From: Palsa-504 sp963787645
Lineage (GTDB): Bacteria > Actinomycetota > Actinomycetes > Streptosporangiales > Streptosporangiaceae
Direction: 5' to 3'
Assembly (NCBI GenBank): GCA_963787645.1
Contig: CAWBDS010000012.1
Coordinates: 1 to 64,000 of the forward strand
DNA: 64,000 bases
In this document: one piece after another, positions 1-12,298 of the stretch
Layout of the letters: each line of letters opens with the position of its first letter
Numbering within the stretch: position 1 is the first letter of the stretch
Position numbers and translations under genes: made by a program
Notes under the pieces: generated by a model
What the model was told of the DNA's origin: nothing
What the model saw: only the letters and a program-made list of their open reading frames with translations
Database searches by the model: none

Positions 1-1
1 G

Positions 2-178
2 ATACTTGACGCAGGACTGGAGGAGCTGGCCGCGGTGGCCGCACGCGCCGATGAGGAGCTGCTGGGCCACCCGGATCAGCTGCTGCGCTACCTCGTCGAC
101 CACATGCTCGCCGGTCATGAGCAGGACGATGACGTCACGGTGCTGGTCATGCACCGGCCCGCCGGAGGAACGCAGTGA
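2..178 (+). CDS. C-terminal end of a PP2C/SpoIIE-type protein phosphatase (5' end outside window)
   Basis: An open frame enters from the left edge and stops at TGA 176-178. The last ~58 residues end in the pattern DDDVTVLVM, which is typical of the final strand of SpoIIE/RsbU-type serine phosphatases of the PP2C fold, where the Asp residues help bind metal. Such proteins usually dephosphorylate anti-sigma antagonists in partner-switching systems. Nothing upstream is visible, so domain content and regulation are unknown. The assignment rests on this short motif only. Confidence 0.55.
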   Translation: MLDAGLEELAAVAARADEELLGHPDQLLRYLVDHMLAGHEQDDDVTVLVMHRPAGGTQ

Positions 179-317
179 CCGGCGCCCGCGGTTGGCGTCT
201 CTTCCGCCGGGCGGAGGCGTACAAGTCACTCCCGGGCGCCGCCTATGGTGATGAGGTGGGAGACAGGCGGGTTGAACCAGTCCGAGTGGCATCTAGCCAG
301 CCAAGGAAGGGGTGACC

Positions 318-1774
<1,457 letters not shown>

Positions 1775-1824
1775 CGCAGCCCGCGAGCCGCCCGCAAAGA
1801 GCGGCCCCCCTCGGCCGGCCACCC

Positions 1825-1842
1825 CCGGGCGGTCCCGCCCGG
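1825..1842. terminator. GC hairpin between converging sigA and DUF7455 genes
   Basis: A perfect inverted repeat, CCGGGCGG and CCGCCCGG, is separated by TC, with an A-run (1845-1849) just after it. It lies between two genes that point at each other, so it could end transcription from the left. The U-tract expected of a classical intrinsic terminator is absent. Confidence 0.45.
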
Positions 1843-1925
1843 CGAAAAAGGGCCAGCCGCCGCCAGTCTACGCTGGCGTCGGGGCCTCCGCGACGGCGGC
1901 CGCGTGGCCGGCGGTGACCAGCGCG

Positions 1926-2139
1926 TTACTGCGGCTGCGGCTCGGCCAGCCGGTCGGTCTCGTCCTGGATCTCGACCGCGACCTTGGCCAGCGCCTCGGC
2001 GTGCTGGCGGCCGTGGTGCGCGCAGAACAGCAGTTCTCCGCCGTTCCGGGAGCAGCACGCGAACATACGCCTGGGCGCCGCAACGGTCGCAGACGTCCCA
2101 GGCGGTCAGCGGCCTTGTGGGGGCTATGGCTCCGGTCAC
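1926..2139 (-). CDS. DUF7455-family small protein, one frameshift
   Basis: The start is GTG 2139, preceded by GAGGAGG. The protein begins with a CDRCGAQAYVRV segment and, after a one-base shift in a CCC run near 2050, continues GGELLFCAHHGR and an amphipathic EIQDETDRL tail to TAA at 1926-1928. About 70 residues is the usual size for this actinobacterial family, which typically lies just downstream of the principal sigma factor, as here. The paired CxxC and CxxH suggest a small zinc-binding fold. The function is unknown. The extra C looks like a sequence error because both halves are well conserved. Confidence 0.75.
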
Positions 2140-2466
2140 GTCGCCTCCTCGCGTCGTGCCTCCGGCTTCTACATCCGTCTGGCTCCGGTTTTGCGCCTTC
2201 CACTCAGTGCAACACATACCCAAGCGTCGGCGTTCCCACTCCGGCTGCTGTACGCCACAAGCGAAACCGCATCCGGACGCTCCGTGTTTAGTTGTCGGCC
2301 GTGCACGCGCTTGCCTGTCTCAGCGACGATATACCCGAGTAGCGGACGGATCCAAGCATTTCCGCGGTGTGGCCGCGTGGCACGCACCCGGCACCCGGCC
2401 AGGAACGCTACTCTGTTCGAGAGGCTCCCGCGCGGGGCCGCTTCCCGGAAGGAGACCGGCCCGGCC

Positions 2467-4647
2467 GTGACCGCCCCAACCGCCACCGCTACCGCTGCCC
2501 GGCTGCCCATCGACGCCGCGGGCGATTCCTCGCTACACCGCCCGGCACCTGTCGGTGCTGGAGGGCCTGGACGCAGTGCGCAAGCGCCCAGGCATGTACG
2601 TCGGGTCGACCGACGGCCGCGGGCTGCAGCACTGCCTGTGGGAGATCTTCGACAACGCGGTGGACGAGGCGCTGGCCGGGTACTGCACCCGGATCGACGT
2701 GATCCTGCACGCCGACGGGTCGGCCGAGGTCCGGGACAACGGCCGGGGCATCCCGGTGGACATCGAGCGCAAGACCAAGCTGTCCGGCGTGGAGCTGGTC
2801 ATGACCCGGCTGCACGCGGGCGGCAAGTTCGGCGGCGGCTCGTACACCGCCTCCGGCGGGCTGCACGGCGTGGGCGCCTCGGTGGTCAACGCGCTGTCCG
2901 CGCGGCTCGACGTCGAGGTGGACCGGGAGGGCCGGACCTGGGCGGCCAGCTTCCGCCGCGGCGTTACCGGCGAGTTCGCCGAGCCCGGCCCGACGGCCGA
3001 CTTCACCAAGCGCGCCGGATTGCGGGACCTCGGCCGCGTGCTGCGCAAGGCCACCGGGACCCGGATCCGGTTCTGGCCGGACCGCCAGGTCTTCCTGCGC
3101 GACGCCCGGTTCAGCTTCGAGTCGCTGACCGAGCGCGCGCGTCAGACCGCCTACCTGGTCCCCGGTCTGACCATCGCCATCCGCGACGAAAGCTCCGGCG
3201 CAAGCCCAGAGACAAGCAGCTCAGACGCGAGCCCAGAGACCTGCACGGACGCCAGCGACAACGCAGCCAGGCGCCCGCCAGCGCCGAGTTCCGCTTCGAC
3301 GGCGGCATCAGCGAGTTCTGCGCGCACCTGGCTTCCGGTGAGCCGGTCACCGAGGTGCTGCGGCTGACCGGCTCCGGAAACTTCACCGAGACCGTCCCGG
3401 TGCTTGATGACCACGGGCACATGACGCCCACCGACGTCGATCGTGAGCTGCAGGTCGACGTGGCGGTCCAGTGGGGGAGCGGCTACGACTCCGTGCTGCG
3501 CTCGTTCGTCAACGTCATTGCTACCCCGCACGGCGGCACCCACGTCACCGGGTTCGAACGGGCCCTGGTCCGCACGCTGAACGACCAGCTCCGCGCGGCC
3601 CGGCTGCTGAAGAACGGCGACGAGCCGGTGACCAAGGAGGACGTGCTCGAGGGCCTGGTCGCGGTGGTCTCGGTCCGGCTGCCGGAGCCGCAGTTCGAGG
3701 GCCAGACCAAGGAGGTGCTCGGCACCCCCGCCGCCGCCAGGATCGTCGCGCAGGTGGTCAGCACCCAGCTCGGCGCCTACTTCGAGACCCCCCCGCGCGG
3801 CGCGAAGCTGCAGGCCAAGGCCGCCCTGGAGAAGGTGGTCTCGGCGGCCAAGGCCCGCATCGCGGCCCGCGAGCACCGCGACAACCAGCGGCGCAAGTCG
3901 GCGCTGGCCAGCTCATCGCTGCCGGCCAAGCTGGTCGACTGCCGTTCGGCCGATGACCGCAGCGAGCTGTTCATCGTGGAGGGCGACTCCGCGCTCGGCA
4001 CCGCCAAGCTGGCCCGCGATTCGGAGTTCCAGGCCCTGCTGCCCATCCGCGGCAAGATCCTCAACGTGCAGAAGGCCTCGCTCGCGGACATGCTCAAGAA
4101 CGCCGAGTGCGCCGCGATCATCCAGGTCATCGGGGCGGGCTCGGGTAGTCAGTTCGATCTGGACTCGACCCGCTACCAGCGGGTCATCTTCATGGCCGAC
4201 GCGGACGTCGACGGCGCGCACATCCGGACCCTGCTGCTCACCTTGTTCCACCGCTACCTGCGGCCGATGCTGGAGGCGGGCCGGGTCTTCACCGCGGTCC
4301 CGCCGCTGCACCGCATCGAGCTGACCAACGTCCGCAAGGGCCAGGACAAGTACCGGTACACCTACTCCGATGCCGAGCTGAACCGGACCCTGCTCGACCT
4401 GGAGCGGCGCAGCCAGCGGTGGAAGGAGCCGGTGCAGCGGTACAAGGGACTGGGCGAGATGGACGCGGGCCAGCTGGCCGAGACGACCATGGACCCGCGG
4501 TACCGCACGTTGCGCCGGATCCGGATCGAGGACGCCGCCGCGGCCACCGAAATGTTCAGCCTGCTGATGGGAACCGAGGTGGCCCCGCGCCGGGACTTCA
4601 TCGTGGCCGGCGCGGCCGAGCTGGACCCCGCCCGAATCGACGCCTGA
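2467..4647 (+). CDS. parE: DNA topoisomerase IV / gyrase subunit B (ParE-like), two frameshifts
   Basis: This is the ATPase subunit of a type IIA topoisomerase. Visible in order are the GHKL ATPase (AVRKRPGMYVGST, DNGRGIPV, GGKFGGGSYTASGGLHGVG, ~2570-2880), the transducer domain, and the TOPRIM domain (LFIVEGDSALG ~3967-4000, and the acidic DADVDGAHIRT ~4198-4235 that holds Mg2+). It ends with the QRYKGLGEMD segment and stops at 4647. The best start is GTG 2467. The frame shifts once near 2525, just before RYTARHLSVLEGL, and again between ~3190 and ~3285, where a Ser/Glu/Pro-rich stretch is garbled. ParC at 5.3-7.8 kb is its partner; together they decatenate chromosomes. The other strand's and other frames' open readings here are shadows. 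Confidence 0.9.
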   Translation: MTAPTATATAARLPIDAAGDSSLHRPAPVGAGGPGRSAQAPRHVRRVDRRPRAAALPVGDLRQRGGRGAGRVLHPDRRDPARRRVGRGPGQRPGHPGGHRAQDQAVRRGAGHDPAARGRQVRRRLVHRLRRAARRGRLGGQRAVRAARRRGGPGGPDLGGQLPPRRYRRVRRARPDGRLHQARRIAGPRPRAAQGHRDPDPVLAGPPGLPARRPVQLRVADRARASDRLPGPRSDHRHPRRKLRRKPRDKQLRREPRDLHGRQRQRSQAPASAEFRFDGGISEFCAHLASGEPVTEVLRLTGSGNFTETVPVLDDHGHMTPTDVDRELQVDVAVQWGSGYDSVLRSFVNVIATPHGGTHVTGFERALVRTLNDQLRAARLLKNGDEPVTKEDVLEGLVAVVSVRLPEPQFEGQTKEVLGTPAAARIVAQVVSTQLGAYFETPPRGAKLQAKAALEKVVSAAKARIAAREHRDNQRRKSALASSSLPAKLVDCRSADDRSELFIVEGDSALGTAKLARDSEFQALLPIRGKILNVQKASLADMLKNAECAAIIQVIGAGSGSQFDLDSTRYQRVIFMADADVDGAHIRTLLLTLFHRYLRPMLEAGRVFTAVPPLHRIELTNVRKGQDKYRYTYSDAELNRTLLDLERRSQRWKEPVQRYKGLGEMDAGQLAETTMDPRYRTLRRIRIEDAAAATEMFSLLMGTEVAPRRDFIVAGAAELDPARIDA

Positions 4648-4763
4648 GCCGAGACGCCCCGGCTTGTGAGCCACGAAGCTCCGGCTCCTGAGCACGACGC
4701 CACGACGCGCCGACGCCTGCGTCCGGACTCCGCGAATCTACCCTCGGTCACTTTCAGCACTGC

Positions 4764-4780
4764 TATCATCACTTCCCGTG
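4764..4780 (+). promoter_or_regulatory. -10 element for a leaderless start
   Basis: TATCAT at 4764-4769 lies eight bases before the GTG at 4778, and no ribosome binding site is present. This spacing puts the transcription start at or next to the start codon. Confidence 0.45.
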
Positions 4781-5227
4781 ACTAAGGCGATTCTGGTGTC
4801 CCAGTTCCTCCGGGCGCGCGCCTGGTGGCGGCTGGACAGCGCCGGCCCCAACGCCGTGTACGTGGCCCGCAGCGTGGTGTCGTTGATCGACGCGGCTGGC
4901 TACGTCCACAGCCTGCGCGACGACGACCCGGACCTGGCCGCGCTGGACGCGGCGGGCTGCTTCGTGAGCGGCCTGTTCGATCCCGGTCCGCAGGGGTGGG
5001 CCATCGTCCGAGACTGGCAGCTGGCCGAGACCGCGACCGCGGGCCCCGAGGAACTCCTGGCCCAGCTGGCCCAGGCGGCTAGCCACGACGGGCCGGCCGC
5101 GCAGCTGGCCAGCCTGACCAGGCCCGCACCGCCCGCGGTCACCATTCCCCACCAGGCTGGCCCGGCCACCGAACGGGTCCTGGCCACCGAACGGGTCCCG
5201 ACCCACGAGCGCGCGTCGGCCACCTAG
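4778..5227 (+). CDS. Hypothetical protein between parE and parC
   Basis: A 149-residue protein with no family I recognise. The N-terminus (ARAWWRLDSAGPNAVYVARSV) and middle (AALDAAGCFVSGLFDP) look like a compact globular domain. The last ~40 residues are Pro/Thr/Ala-rich with a short ATERV repeat and are probably disordered. There is no signal peptide or membrane segment. It lies between the two topoisomerase IV genes and appears to have its own leaderless promoter. Codon use matches its neighbours. The function cannot be inferred. Confidence 0.65.
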   Translation: MTKAILVSQFLRARAWWRLDSAGPNAVYVARSVVSLIDAAGYVHSLRDDDPDLAALDAAGCFVSGLFDPGPQGWAIVRDWQLAETATAGPEELLAQLAQAASHDGPAAQLASLTRPAPPAVTIPHQAGPATERVLATERVPTHERASAT

Positions 5228-5295
5228 CCCTCCAGCCGAGCCGGCCACGGCAGCCCAGCCAAGGCCAACCCAGCCAACCAGCGAACCCACCAGAA

Positions 5296-7822
5296 CTACG
5301 GCACGCGGCCCGCGCCACCGATGACGGCCAGCTGACTGCGCAGCGGCTCTCCCGACCCGTCGCGCCTGCCCACCGGATCCGGCACGTACATCGGGTTGCC
5401 CGCGTCGGTGGCCCCCACCGCCGGAGCGGCCCCCGCCCACGCCATGACCAGAACGTCCTCGCCCTTCAGGAACCGGTGGCAGCGTACGCCGCCGGTGGCC
5501 CGGCCCTTGCCCGGGAACTCGTGCAACGGCGTCACCTTCACGCTGCGCCCGCCCGTGCCGGGCAACGCCCCGGTGCCGCCCGCCACCGTGACCACGACGG
5601 CGGGGGAGTAGGTCCCCGGCGGGCCAGCCGGGACGCCAGAAGCAGCCGCCGGATCACAAGCGCCGAACCACACCACCGAAGCCCCCGCGGACAGCCGAAC
5701 CCCGGCCACCCCGCCCGCGGCCCGCCCCTGCGGCCGCACCGCGGACGCCGGGAAGTGCAGCAGCTGTGCGTCGGAGGTAATAAAGACCAGCTCAGCCGAT
5801 TCGTCGGACAGCGTTACCGCGCCCACCACCTTGTCGCCCGGACGCAACGAGATCAGCTCGAACTCGTCCCGGTTCTGCGGATACTCCGGCAGCACCCGCT
5901 TGACCACGCCCTCAGCCGTGCCCAGGGCCACGCCAGCCGAATCGACCGAGCACAGCCCGGCCACCGTCTCGCCCGGCTCCAGCGCCGCGAACTCACTCAG
6001 CGGCGTGCCGCCGGCCAGCGACGCCGCACCCGGACCGGGCAGAACCATCGCGGGCAGCTCCAGCACGTCCACCTTGACCAGCCGCCCGGCCGAAGTCACC
6101 ACCCCGATCGTGCCCCGGGCGGTGGTCCGCACCGCCGCGATGAGCACGTCGTGGGCAGCACGAGGCAAGTCCCCGGCCGGAGGCACCAGGGTCCGTTCGG
6201 CATAAATATCGGTGTCCGAGACGGCCACCCGGGCCACCCGGCCGCTGGCCGACATCAGGACCACGCACGGGTCGTCGGTTACCTCGAGCGGGACCGCCGC
6301 CGCCACCGACGCGTCGGAATCCAGCAGGACCGTGCGCCGCGGCGTGCCGAACTTCTTGGCCACCTCGGCCAGCTCGTCGCTGACCAGCTCACGCAACAGC
6401 GCGTCCGACTCCAGGATCGCCGTCAAAGCGTCGATCTCGGACCGCAGGACGTCCTGCTCGCGCTCCAGCTCGAGCCGGTCGTAGCGGGTCAGCCGGCGCA
6501 GCGGCGTGTCCAGGATGTACTGGGCCTGGATCTCGGACAGCTCGAAGATGGTCATCAGCCGCTCGCGCGCGGCCGCGGCGTCGTCCGAGGACCGTATAAC
6601 GGCAATGACCTCGTTGATGTTCAGCAGGGCGATCAGCAGCCCGTCGACCAGGTGCAGCCGGTCCTGACGCTTACGCCGCCGGAACTCGGTGCGCCGGCGC
6701 ACCACTTCCAGCCGGTGCGCGACGTAGATCTCCAGCAGCTCGCGCAGGCCCAGCACCCGGGGCTGCCCGTCGACCAGGGCCACGTTGTTGATGCCGAAGG
6801 TCTCCTCCATCGGCGTCAGCCGGTACAGCTCGGCCAGCACCGCGTCCGGGTTGAACCCGCTGCGCACCTCGATCACCAGGCGCAGCCCGCTCTTGCGGTC
6901 GGTCAGGTCCTTCAGGTCCGCGATCCCGTTGAGCTTCTTGGCCTGGACCAGATCCTTGATCCGGGCCATGACCTTCTCCGGGCCGATGGTGTACGGCAGC
7001 TCGGTGACCACGATGCCGGCCTTGCGCGGGGTCAGCTGCTCGACCACCGCGGTGGCCCGGGTGCGGAAGATCCCCCGGCCGGTCTCGTACGCCTCCCGGA
7101 TGCCCTCCAGGCCCACGACGCGCCCGCCGGTCGGCAGGTCCGGCCCCGGCACGTACCGCATCAAGGCGTCCAGCGACGCGGACGGATTGCGGATCAAGAA
7201 CCGCGCCGCCGCGATCACCTCGCCCAGGTTGTGCGGGGCCATGTTGGTGGCCATCCCGACCGCGATGCCGGACGCCCCGTTGATCAGCAGGTTGGGCAGC
7301 CCGGCGGGCAGCACGTCGGGCTGGGTCTCGCTCCCGTCGTAGTTCGGGATGAAGTCGACCGTGTCCTCGTCGATGGACGCGACCATCTCCATCGCGGCCG
7401 CGGTCAGCCGGGCACTCGGTGTACCGCATCGCCGCCGGCTGGTCGTCGCCGCCCGTCGAGCCGAAGTTCCCGTGCCCGTCTACCAGCGGCAGCCGCATCG
7501 CCCACGGCTGGGCCAGCCGGGCCAGCGCGTCGTAGATGGCCGAATCGCCGTGCGGATGCAGCCGTCCCATCACCTCGCCGACCACCCGGGCGCACTTGAC
7601 GTGCGGGCGGTCCGGGCGCAGGCCCATCTCGTTCATCTGGTACAAGATGCGGCGCTGCACCGGCTTGAGGCCGTCCCGCGCGTCGGGGAGCGCGCGCTGG
7701 TAGATGGTGCTGTACGCGTATTCGAGATAGCTGGCGCGCATCTCCTCGGCGACGTCGATGTCGACGATATTCTCTTCGAAATCTTCCGGCGGAGTGGTGG
7801 TACCGCCTCGTCGTCCTGCCAT
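5296..7822 (-). CDS. parC: DNA topoisomerase IV / gyrase subunit A (ParC-like), one frameshift
   Basis: This is the DNA breakage-reunion subunit. It begins MAGRRGG at 7822 (ATG 7831 is an alternative). The winged-helix region carries VKCARVVGEVMG and LHPHGDSAIYDAL, and the catalytic tyrosine is Tyr134 in AMRYTEC. The later segments IPNYDGS, LINGASGIAVGMATNM, EIQAQYILDTPLRRLT and the C-terminal beta-pinwheel (GVVKRVLPEYP, RATGGVRCHRFLKGED) follow. The total is ~842 residues, a normal ParC length. A single extra C in a CCC run near 7417, right after TEC, splits the frame; removing it restores C-R-L-T. The partner parE is on the opposite strand 0.7 kb away. Confidence 0.9.
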
Positions 7823-7875
7823 ACCGAACATTCTGCCGTACCGCGCCGACCACAGTGGCCGACCACGCCGGAAAC

Positions 7876-8646
7876 CTAAGTCACAGAGAACCCGCCGTCC
7901 ACCCACAGCGTCTGCCCGGTCACGTAGTCGCTGGCCCGCGAGGCCAGGAACACGGTCACCCCGGCAAAGTCGGCCGCCGAACCGTTCCGCCCGACCATCG
8001 TCCGGGCCGCGAGGGCCGCCACGACCGCCGGATCGCTCGCCAGACGCTCATTCAGCCGCGTCATCACAAAACCAGGACTCACCGCGTTGCAGCACACCCC
8101 GGACCGCGCCCACTCCTCGGACTGCGAGCGCGTCAGCGACGTCAGGCCCCCCTTCGAGGCCCCGTACCCGCCGCTGTTGGCGAACGCCCGGTGGGCCTGC
8201 TGCGAGGTCACGTTGATGATCCGGCCCCAGCCGCGGGCCGCCATCGACGGCCCGAACCGCTGCCCGAGCAGGAAAGGCGCGGTCAGGTTGACCGCCATGG
8301 TCAGGTCCCAGTCTTCGACGCTGAGTGAGGAAAGCGGCGGCCGGATGTTGACCCCCGCGCAGTTGACCAGGATGTCCGGCTCGCCGGCCACCGACACAGC
8401 CTCCGATGCGGCCCGCGCGACCTCGTCCCGCACGGCCAGGTCCGCGGCCACCCACGCCACGTCGCCGCCCGCCGCCCGCATCGTGTCCGCGGCCACGGTC
8501 AGCCGCACCTTGTCCCGGGCCACCAGCACCACCCGGGCCCCGGCCAGGGCCAGCGCGCGGGCCATCTCCTGGCCGATCCCCGAGCTCCCGCCCGTCACCA
8601 CGGCGGCCCGCCCGGAAAGCGAGAACAGGTCCGTCACATAGGTCAC
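7876..8646 (-). CDS. SDR-family NAD(P)-dependent oxidoreductase
   Basis: A classical short-chain dehydrogenase of 256 residues. It has the cofactor motif TGGSSGIG at 18-25, NCAG at 95-98, and the catalytic set Ser148, Tyr161, Lys165. The C-terminal GQTLWVDGG is typical. It starts with GTG 8646, which overlaps the TGA of the upstream kinase gene by four bases (GTGA), so translation is probably coupled. Pairing with a PfkB kinase suggests oxidation or reduction of a sugar or sugar acid, as in gluconate 5-dehydrogenase or KduD-type enzymes. The substrate is an inference from context. Confidence 0.88.
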   Translation of the reverse strand: MTYVTDLFSLSGRAAVVTGGSSGIGQEMARALALAGARVVLVARDKVRLTVAADTMRAAGGDVAWVAADLAVRDEVARAASEAVSVAGEPDILVNCAGVNIRPPLSSLSVEDWDLTMAVNLTAPFLLGQRFGPSMAARGWGRIINVTSQQAHRAFANSGGYGASKGGLTSLTRSQSEEWARSGVCCNAVSPGFVMTRLNERLASDPAVVAALAARTMVGRNGSAADFAGVTVFLASRASDYVTGQTLWVDGGFSVT

Positions 8647-9533
8647 AGGACCGGCCGCGCGCCGATGAGGTTCAGCGCGTGCGCGGCCAGCCGGCAGCCG
8701 CTGGCCAGCGCCTCGCCCGGCGGCTTCTTGTCCAGCCAGGGCGGGATGAACCCGGCGATGAACGCGTCGCCCGCGCCGGTCCCGTCCACCACCCGGTCCA
8801 CCGGTGGCGCCGGGACCCGCACCGGCGGCCGGCCGTTGGCGTAGAACAGCGCGCCGTCCGCGGCCAGCTTGACCACCACGTGCGGGTACCAGGCGGTGAG
8901 CACGCGGGCGGCTTGTTCGGGGTCGTCGCGGCCGGTGAGGACCTTGGCCTGCGCGGCGTTGACGAACAGCAGCACCGCGCCGGAGGACAGCTCCAGGAAC
9001 GGCTCGGCCCCGGCGCGATCCAGCGGCGCGGCCGACGCCGCGTCGACCGAAGCGGTCATGCCCGCCCGCCGCGAGTACTCGATCGCGGCCAGCCCGGCCG
9101 ACCGGGAGCCCTCGGACAGCAGCGTGTACCCGGAAACGTGCAGGTGAGCGCCGGGGATAAACAGGTCGTGCGGCAGGTCATCGGGGGACAGGGCCGCGTT
9201 CGCGCCCGGGTCGGACAGCATGGTCCGCTCGCCCTTGTGGGTGACCATGACCACGCACGTCCCGGTGGGCCGCTCCGGGTCCATCACCAGCCGGGCGTCG
9301 ACTCCGTAGCCCATCAGCTCCATGTCGCGGTTGCGCCCGGCGATGTCCGCGCCGCGCCGTCCGACGAAGGCCACGTCCCCGCCGTCGGCCGCCATCCAGG
9401 CCGCGACGTTGGCCCCGGACCCCCCGCCGTGCATGGTCACGGCGGCGGGCGTGTCGCTGCCCCGGGCCAGCGCGAGCCTGGCGTGGGCGACCGTGTCCGT
9501 CATCAGGTCGCCAATGACTACCACGCGCGCCAT
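8643..9533 (-). CDS. PfkB-family carbohydrate kinase
   Basis: A ribokinase/PfkB-type sugar kinase of ~296 residues. The N-terminal VVIGDLMTDTVA, the GGGSGANVA substrate loop and the C-terminal signature DGTGAGDAF, with its anion hole and catalytic Asp, are all present. ATG 9533 is preceded by GAGGTGA at good spacing; ATG 9569 is an upstream alternative. It is the first gene of a two-gene operon with the SDR enzyme. By analogy the pair may handle a ketogluconate, deoxy sugar or nucleoside-derived sugar, but the substrate is not determined by the sequence. Confidence 0.88.
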   Translation of the reverse strand: MARVVVIGDLMTDTVAHARLALARGSDTPAAVTMHGGGSGANVAAWMAADGGDVAFVGRRGADIAGRNRDMELMGYGVDARLVMDPERPTGTCVVMVTHKGERTMLSDPGANAALSPDDLPHDLFIPGAHLHVSGYTLLSEGSRSAGLAAIEYSRRAGMTASVDAASAAPLDRAGAEPFLELSSGAVLLFVNAAQAKVLTGRDDPEQAARVLTAWYPHVVVKLAADGALFYANGRPPVRVPAPPVDRVVDGTGAGDAFIAGFIPPWLDKKPPGEALASGCRLAAHALNLIGARPVL

Positions 9534-9752
9534 GCTGCTGATCACCTCGCTGTGCTGTCCCGGGAACACCCCCAGGCCCCCCAGACCCCGTTGCTGGCCG
9601 CGGGACTTCCTACGGTAGCCGCCCTCAGGCTTTGCTGACCAGCGAGCAAGCAGACATCGCGGCCCGACGGCCGCCGAACACGCGGTGAGCGCCGGATTGT
9701 CACCGGACCGTTATCGCGCGGACCGCCCCTGACCCGTTTCGGCCCGCTGTGT

Positions 9753-10784
9753 TCACCCCGGGCTCAGCGGCATGACCCGGCCGGCCACGACCAGCTCGGC
9801 TTCTTCGGACTCGGCGGCCAGCGCCTGGTTGAGCCGCCCCAGCTGGTCACGGAACAACCGCCCGGCCGGCGTCGCGGGCACCACCCCCAGTCCGGTCTCG
9901 TCGCTGACCGCCACCACGTGGGCCGCGGTCTGCCGCCACGCCGCGACCAGCGCCTCGGTCCGGGCCGCCAGCCGATCCGCCGCCCGCGCCGACCCGTCCC
10001 AGGCCCCGCACTCGTCCATCACCGCGGCCAGCCAGGTGCCGATCCCGTCGATCAGCAGCGCGCCGCGCGCCTGGGCCAGCACCCCGGCCAGGTCGGTGGT
10101 CTCGGCCGTCCGCCACCAGGCCGGCCGCCGCGCCCGGTGCGCGGCCACCCGCGCCGCCCACTCCGGATCCGCGGCCGTCCGCCCCGCCCCGGCCGCCACG
10201 TAGGTCACGTCCGGCTCGCCGGCCAGCCGCAGTTCGGCCTGTTCCGACTTGCCGGACCGTGCCCCGCCGAGCACCAGCACCCGCTGAGATTCAAAACCTT
10301 TTTCTGCCGAACGGGCCGTGGTGACTTCACCCCCGTCTTCCGCCAGGGCCACCCGCCAGTACCCGCACCGGCGCCGCAGCTCACCCTCGGAGGACACCCG
10401 GTGATCGGCGAACGCCACCACCGTCACCGTGTCCGTGGTGATCAGCCCCCGGGCTCGCAGCAACCCGAGCTGGGCCGGTTCCCCGAGCAGATCCAGAAAG
10501 GCCAGATCATAGGCCGCCGCCCCCTCCGCCGGCACCGGCACCGCCCCGTACAACAGCCGCGCCCCGTCTGGTCCGGTGACCTCCCACCCCCCGGTAACCG
10601 GCACAATCCGGTACCCCTCGACGCCCAGGATCCCGTCGTTCCCCGCCCCGAGCCGCACCACATCATCGATGAGAACGGTCGACGGTTTGCGTGCGTTATT
10701 GCCCGCCCGACGGCAGGAGGCGCAGCGACAGCCGGGCTCCGGCCAGCCCGCGGCCCCGCCCGAGCCCAAGACCAAGACCCGCAT
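9753..10784 (-). CDS. cobU: Adenosylcobinamide kinase / guanylyltransferase (CobU) with N-terminal metallo-hydrolase-like domain
   Basis: A 343-residue two-domain protein. Residues 1 to ~150 resemble a shortened metallo-beta-lactamase/PhnP-like fold (GSGGAAGWPEPGCRCASC at the start), but the usual HxHxDH motif is not evident. The C-terminal half is CobU, with P-loop LGGARSGKS (~171-179), a YVAAGAG segment and the ending ELVVAGRVMPL. CobU phosphorylates adenosylcobinamide and then attaches GMP, late steps in B12 assembly and salvage. The same fusion is standard in Streptomyces. The start ATG 10784 overlaps the stop of the YjbQ gene by one base (TAATG). No cobalamin riboswitch is seen upstream. 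Confidence 0.88.
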   Translation of the reverse strand: MRVLVLGSGGAAGWPEPGCRCASCRRAGNNARKPSTVLIDDVVRLGAGNDGILGVEGYRIVPVTGGWEVTGPDGARLLYGAVPVPAEGAAAYDLAFLDLLGEPAQLGLLRARGLITTDTVTVVAFADHRVSSEGELRRRCGYWRVALAEDGGEVTTARSAEKGFESQRVLVLGGARSGKSEQAELRLAGEPDVTYVAAGAGRTAADPEWAARVAAHRARRPAWWRTAETTDLAGVLAQARGALLIDGIGTWLAAVMDECGAWDGSARAADRLAARTEALVAAWRQTAAHVVAVSDETGLGVVPATPAGRLFRDQLGRLNQALAAESEEAELVVAGRVMPLSPG

Positions 10785-11194
10785 TAGCTCAGGAACGACA
10801 GCCGGACCTGGCGGTCCGGGTTGTCGACGTTCAGGTCGACCAGCACCACCGACTGCCAGGTGCCCAGGGCCAGCCGGCCGCCGATCACCGGAAGCGTGGC
10901 GTACGGCGGCACGAACGCGGGCAGCACGTGCGACCGGCCGTGCCCGCGGGATCCGTGCGCGTGCCGCCAGCGGTCGTCGGCGGGCAGCAGGTCGGCCAGG
11001 GTGGCCAGCAGGTCATCGTCGGTGCCCGCGCCGAGTTCGATGAGCGCCACGCCCGCCGTCGCGTGCGGCACGAACACGTGCAGCAGCCCGTCGCCCCCGG
11101 CCAACGCCGTCCTGGCGAACCCCGCGCATTCGCCGGTGATGTCCCTGATCGCCTCGCGCCCGCCCGTGCGGACCTCGATGATCTGCGTCTTCAT
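10784..11194 (-). CDS. YjbQ / UPF0047 family protein (secondary thiamine-phosphate synthase type)
   Basis: A 136-residue protein with the family core LLHVFVPHATAGVALIELG, a conserved HGSRGHGRSHVLPA loop rich in His, and LGTWQSVVLVDLN near the end. The family has weak thiamine-phosphate synthase activity in E. coli, but its physiological role is uncertain. ATG 11194 lies seven bases after TATGAT (reverse strand 11207-11202), so the message is probably leaderless; ATG 11206 is an alternative start. The gene overlaps cobU by one base and likely shares its transcript. Confidence 0.85.
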   Translation of the reverse strand: MKTQIIEVRTGGREAIRDITGECAGFARTALAGGDGLLHVFVPHATAGVALIELGAGTDDDLLATLADLLPADDRWRHAHGSRGHGRSHVLPAFVPPYATLPVIGGRLALGTWQSVVLVDLNVDNPDRQVRLSFLS

Positions 11195-11201
11195 GCCCCG
11201 G

Positions 11202-11211
11202 ATCATAGGCT
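11202..11211. promoter_or_regulatory. Overlapping divergent -10 elements
   Basis: On the minus strand TATGAT (11207-11202) lies seven bases before ATG 11194. On the plus strand TAGGCT (11206-11211) lies seven bases before GTG 11219. The two hexamers share two bases, so one small site appears to drive two leaderless genes in opposite directions. Confidence 0.45.
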
Positions 11212-11218
11212 GTGAGGC

Positions 11219-12298
<1,080 letters not shown>

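Noticed and set aside
1984..4647. A single 887-residue protein starting upstream of parE
   Set aside because: The first ~430 codons are out of frame with the conserved ATPase domain; it arises because a frameshift fuses non-coding sequence to the parE 3' part.
5476..7599. Very long open frame on the plus strand opposite parC
   Set aside because: It is the antisense shadow of the parC coding sequence; high GC keeps stops rare, and the translation is Arg/His/Pro-rich without family motifs.
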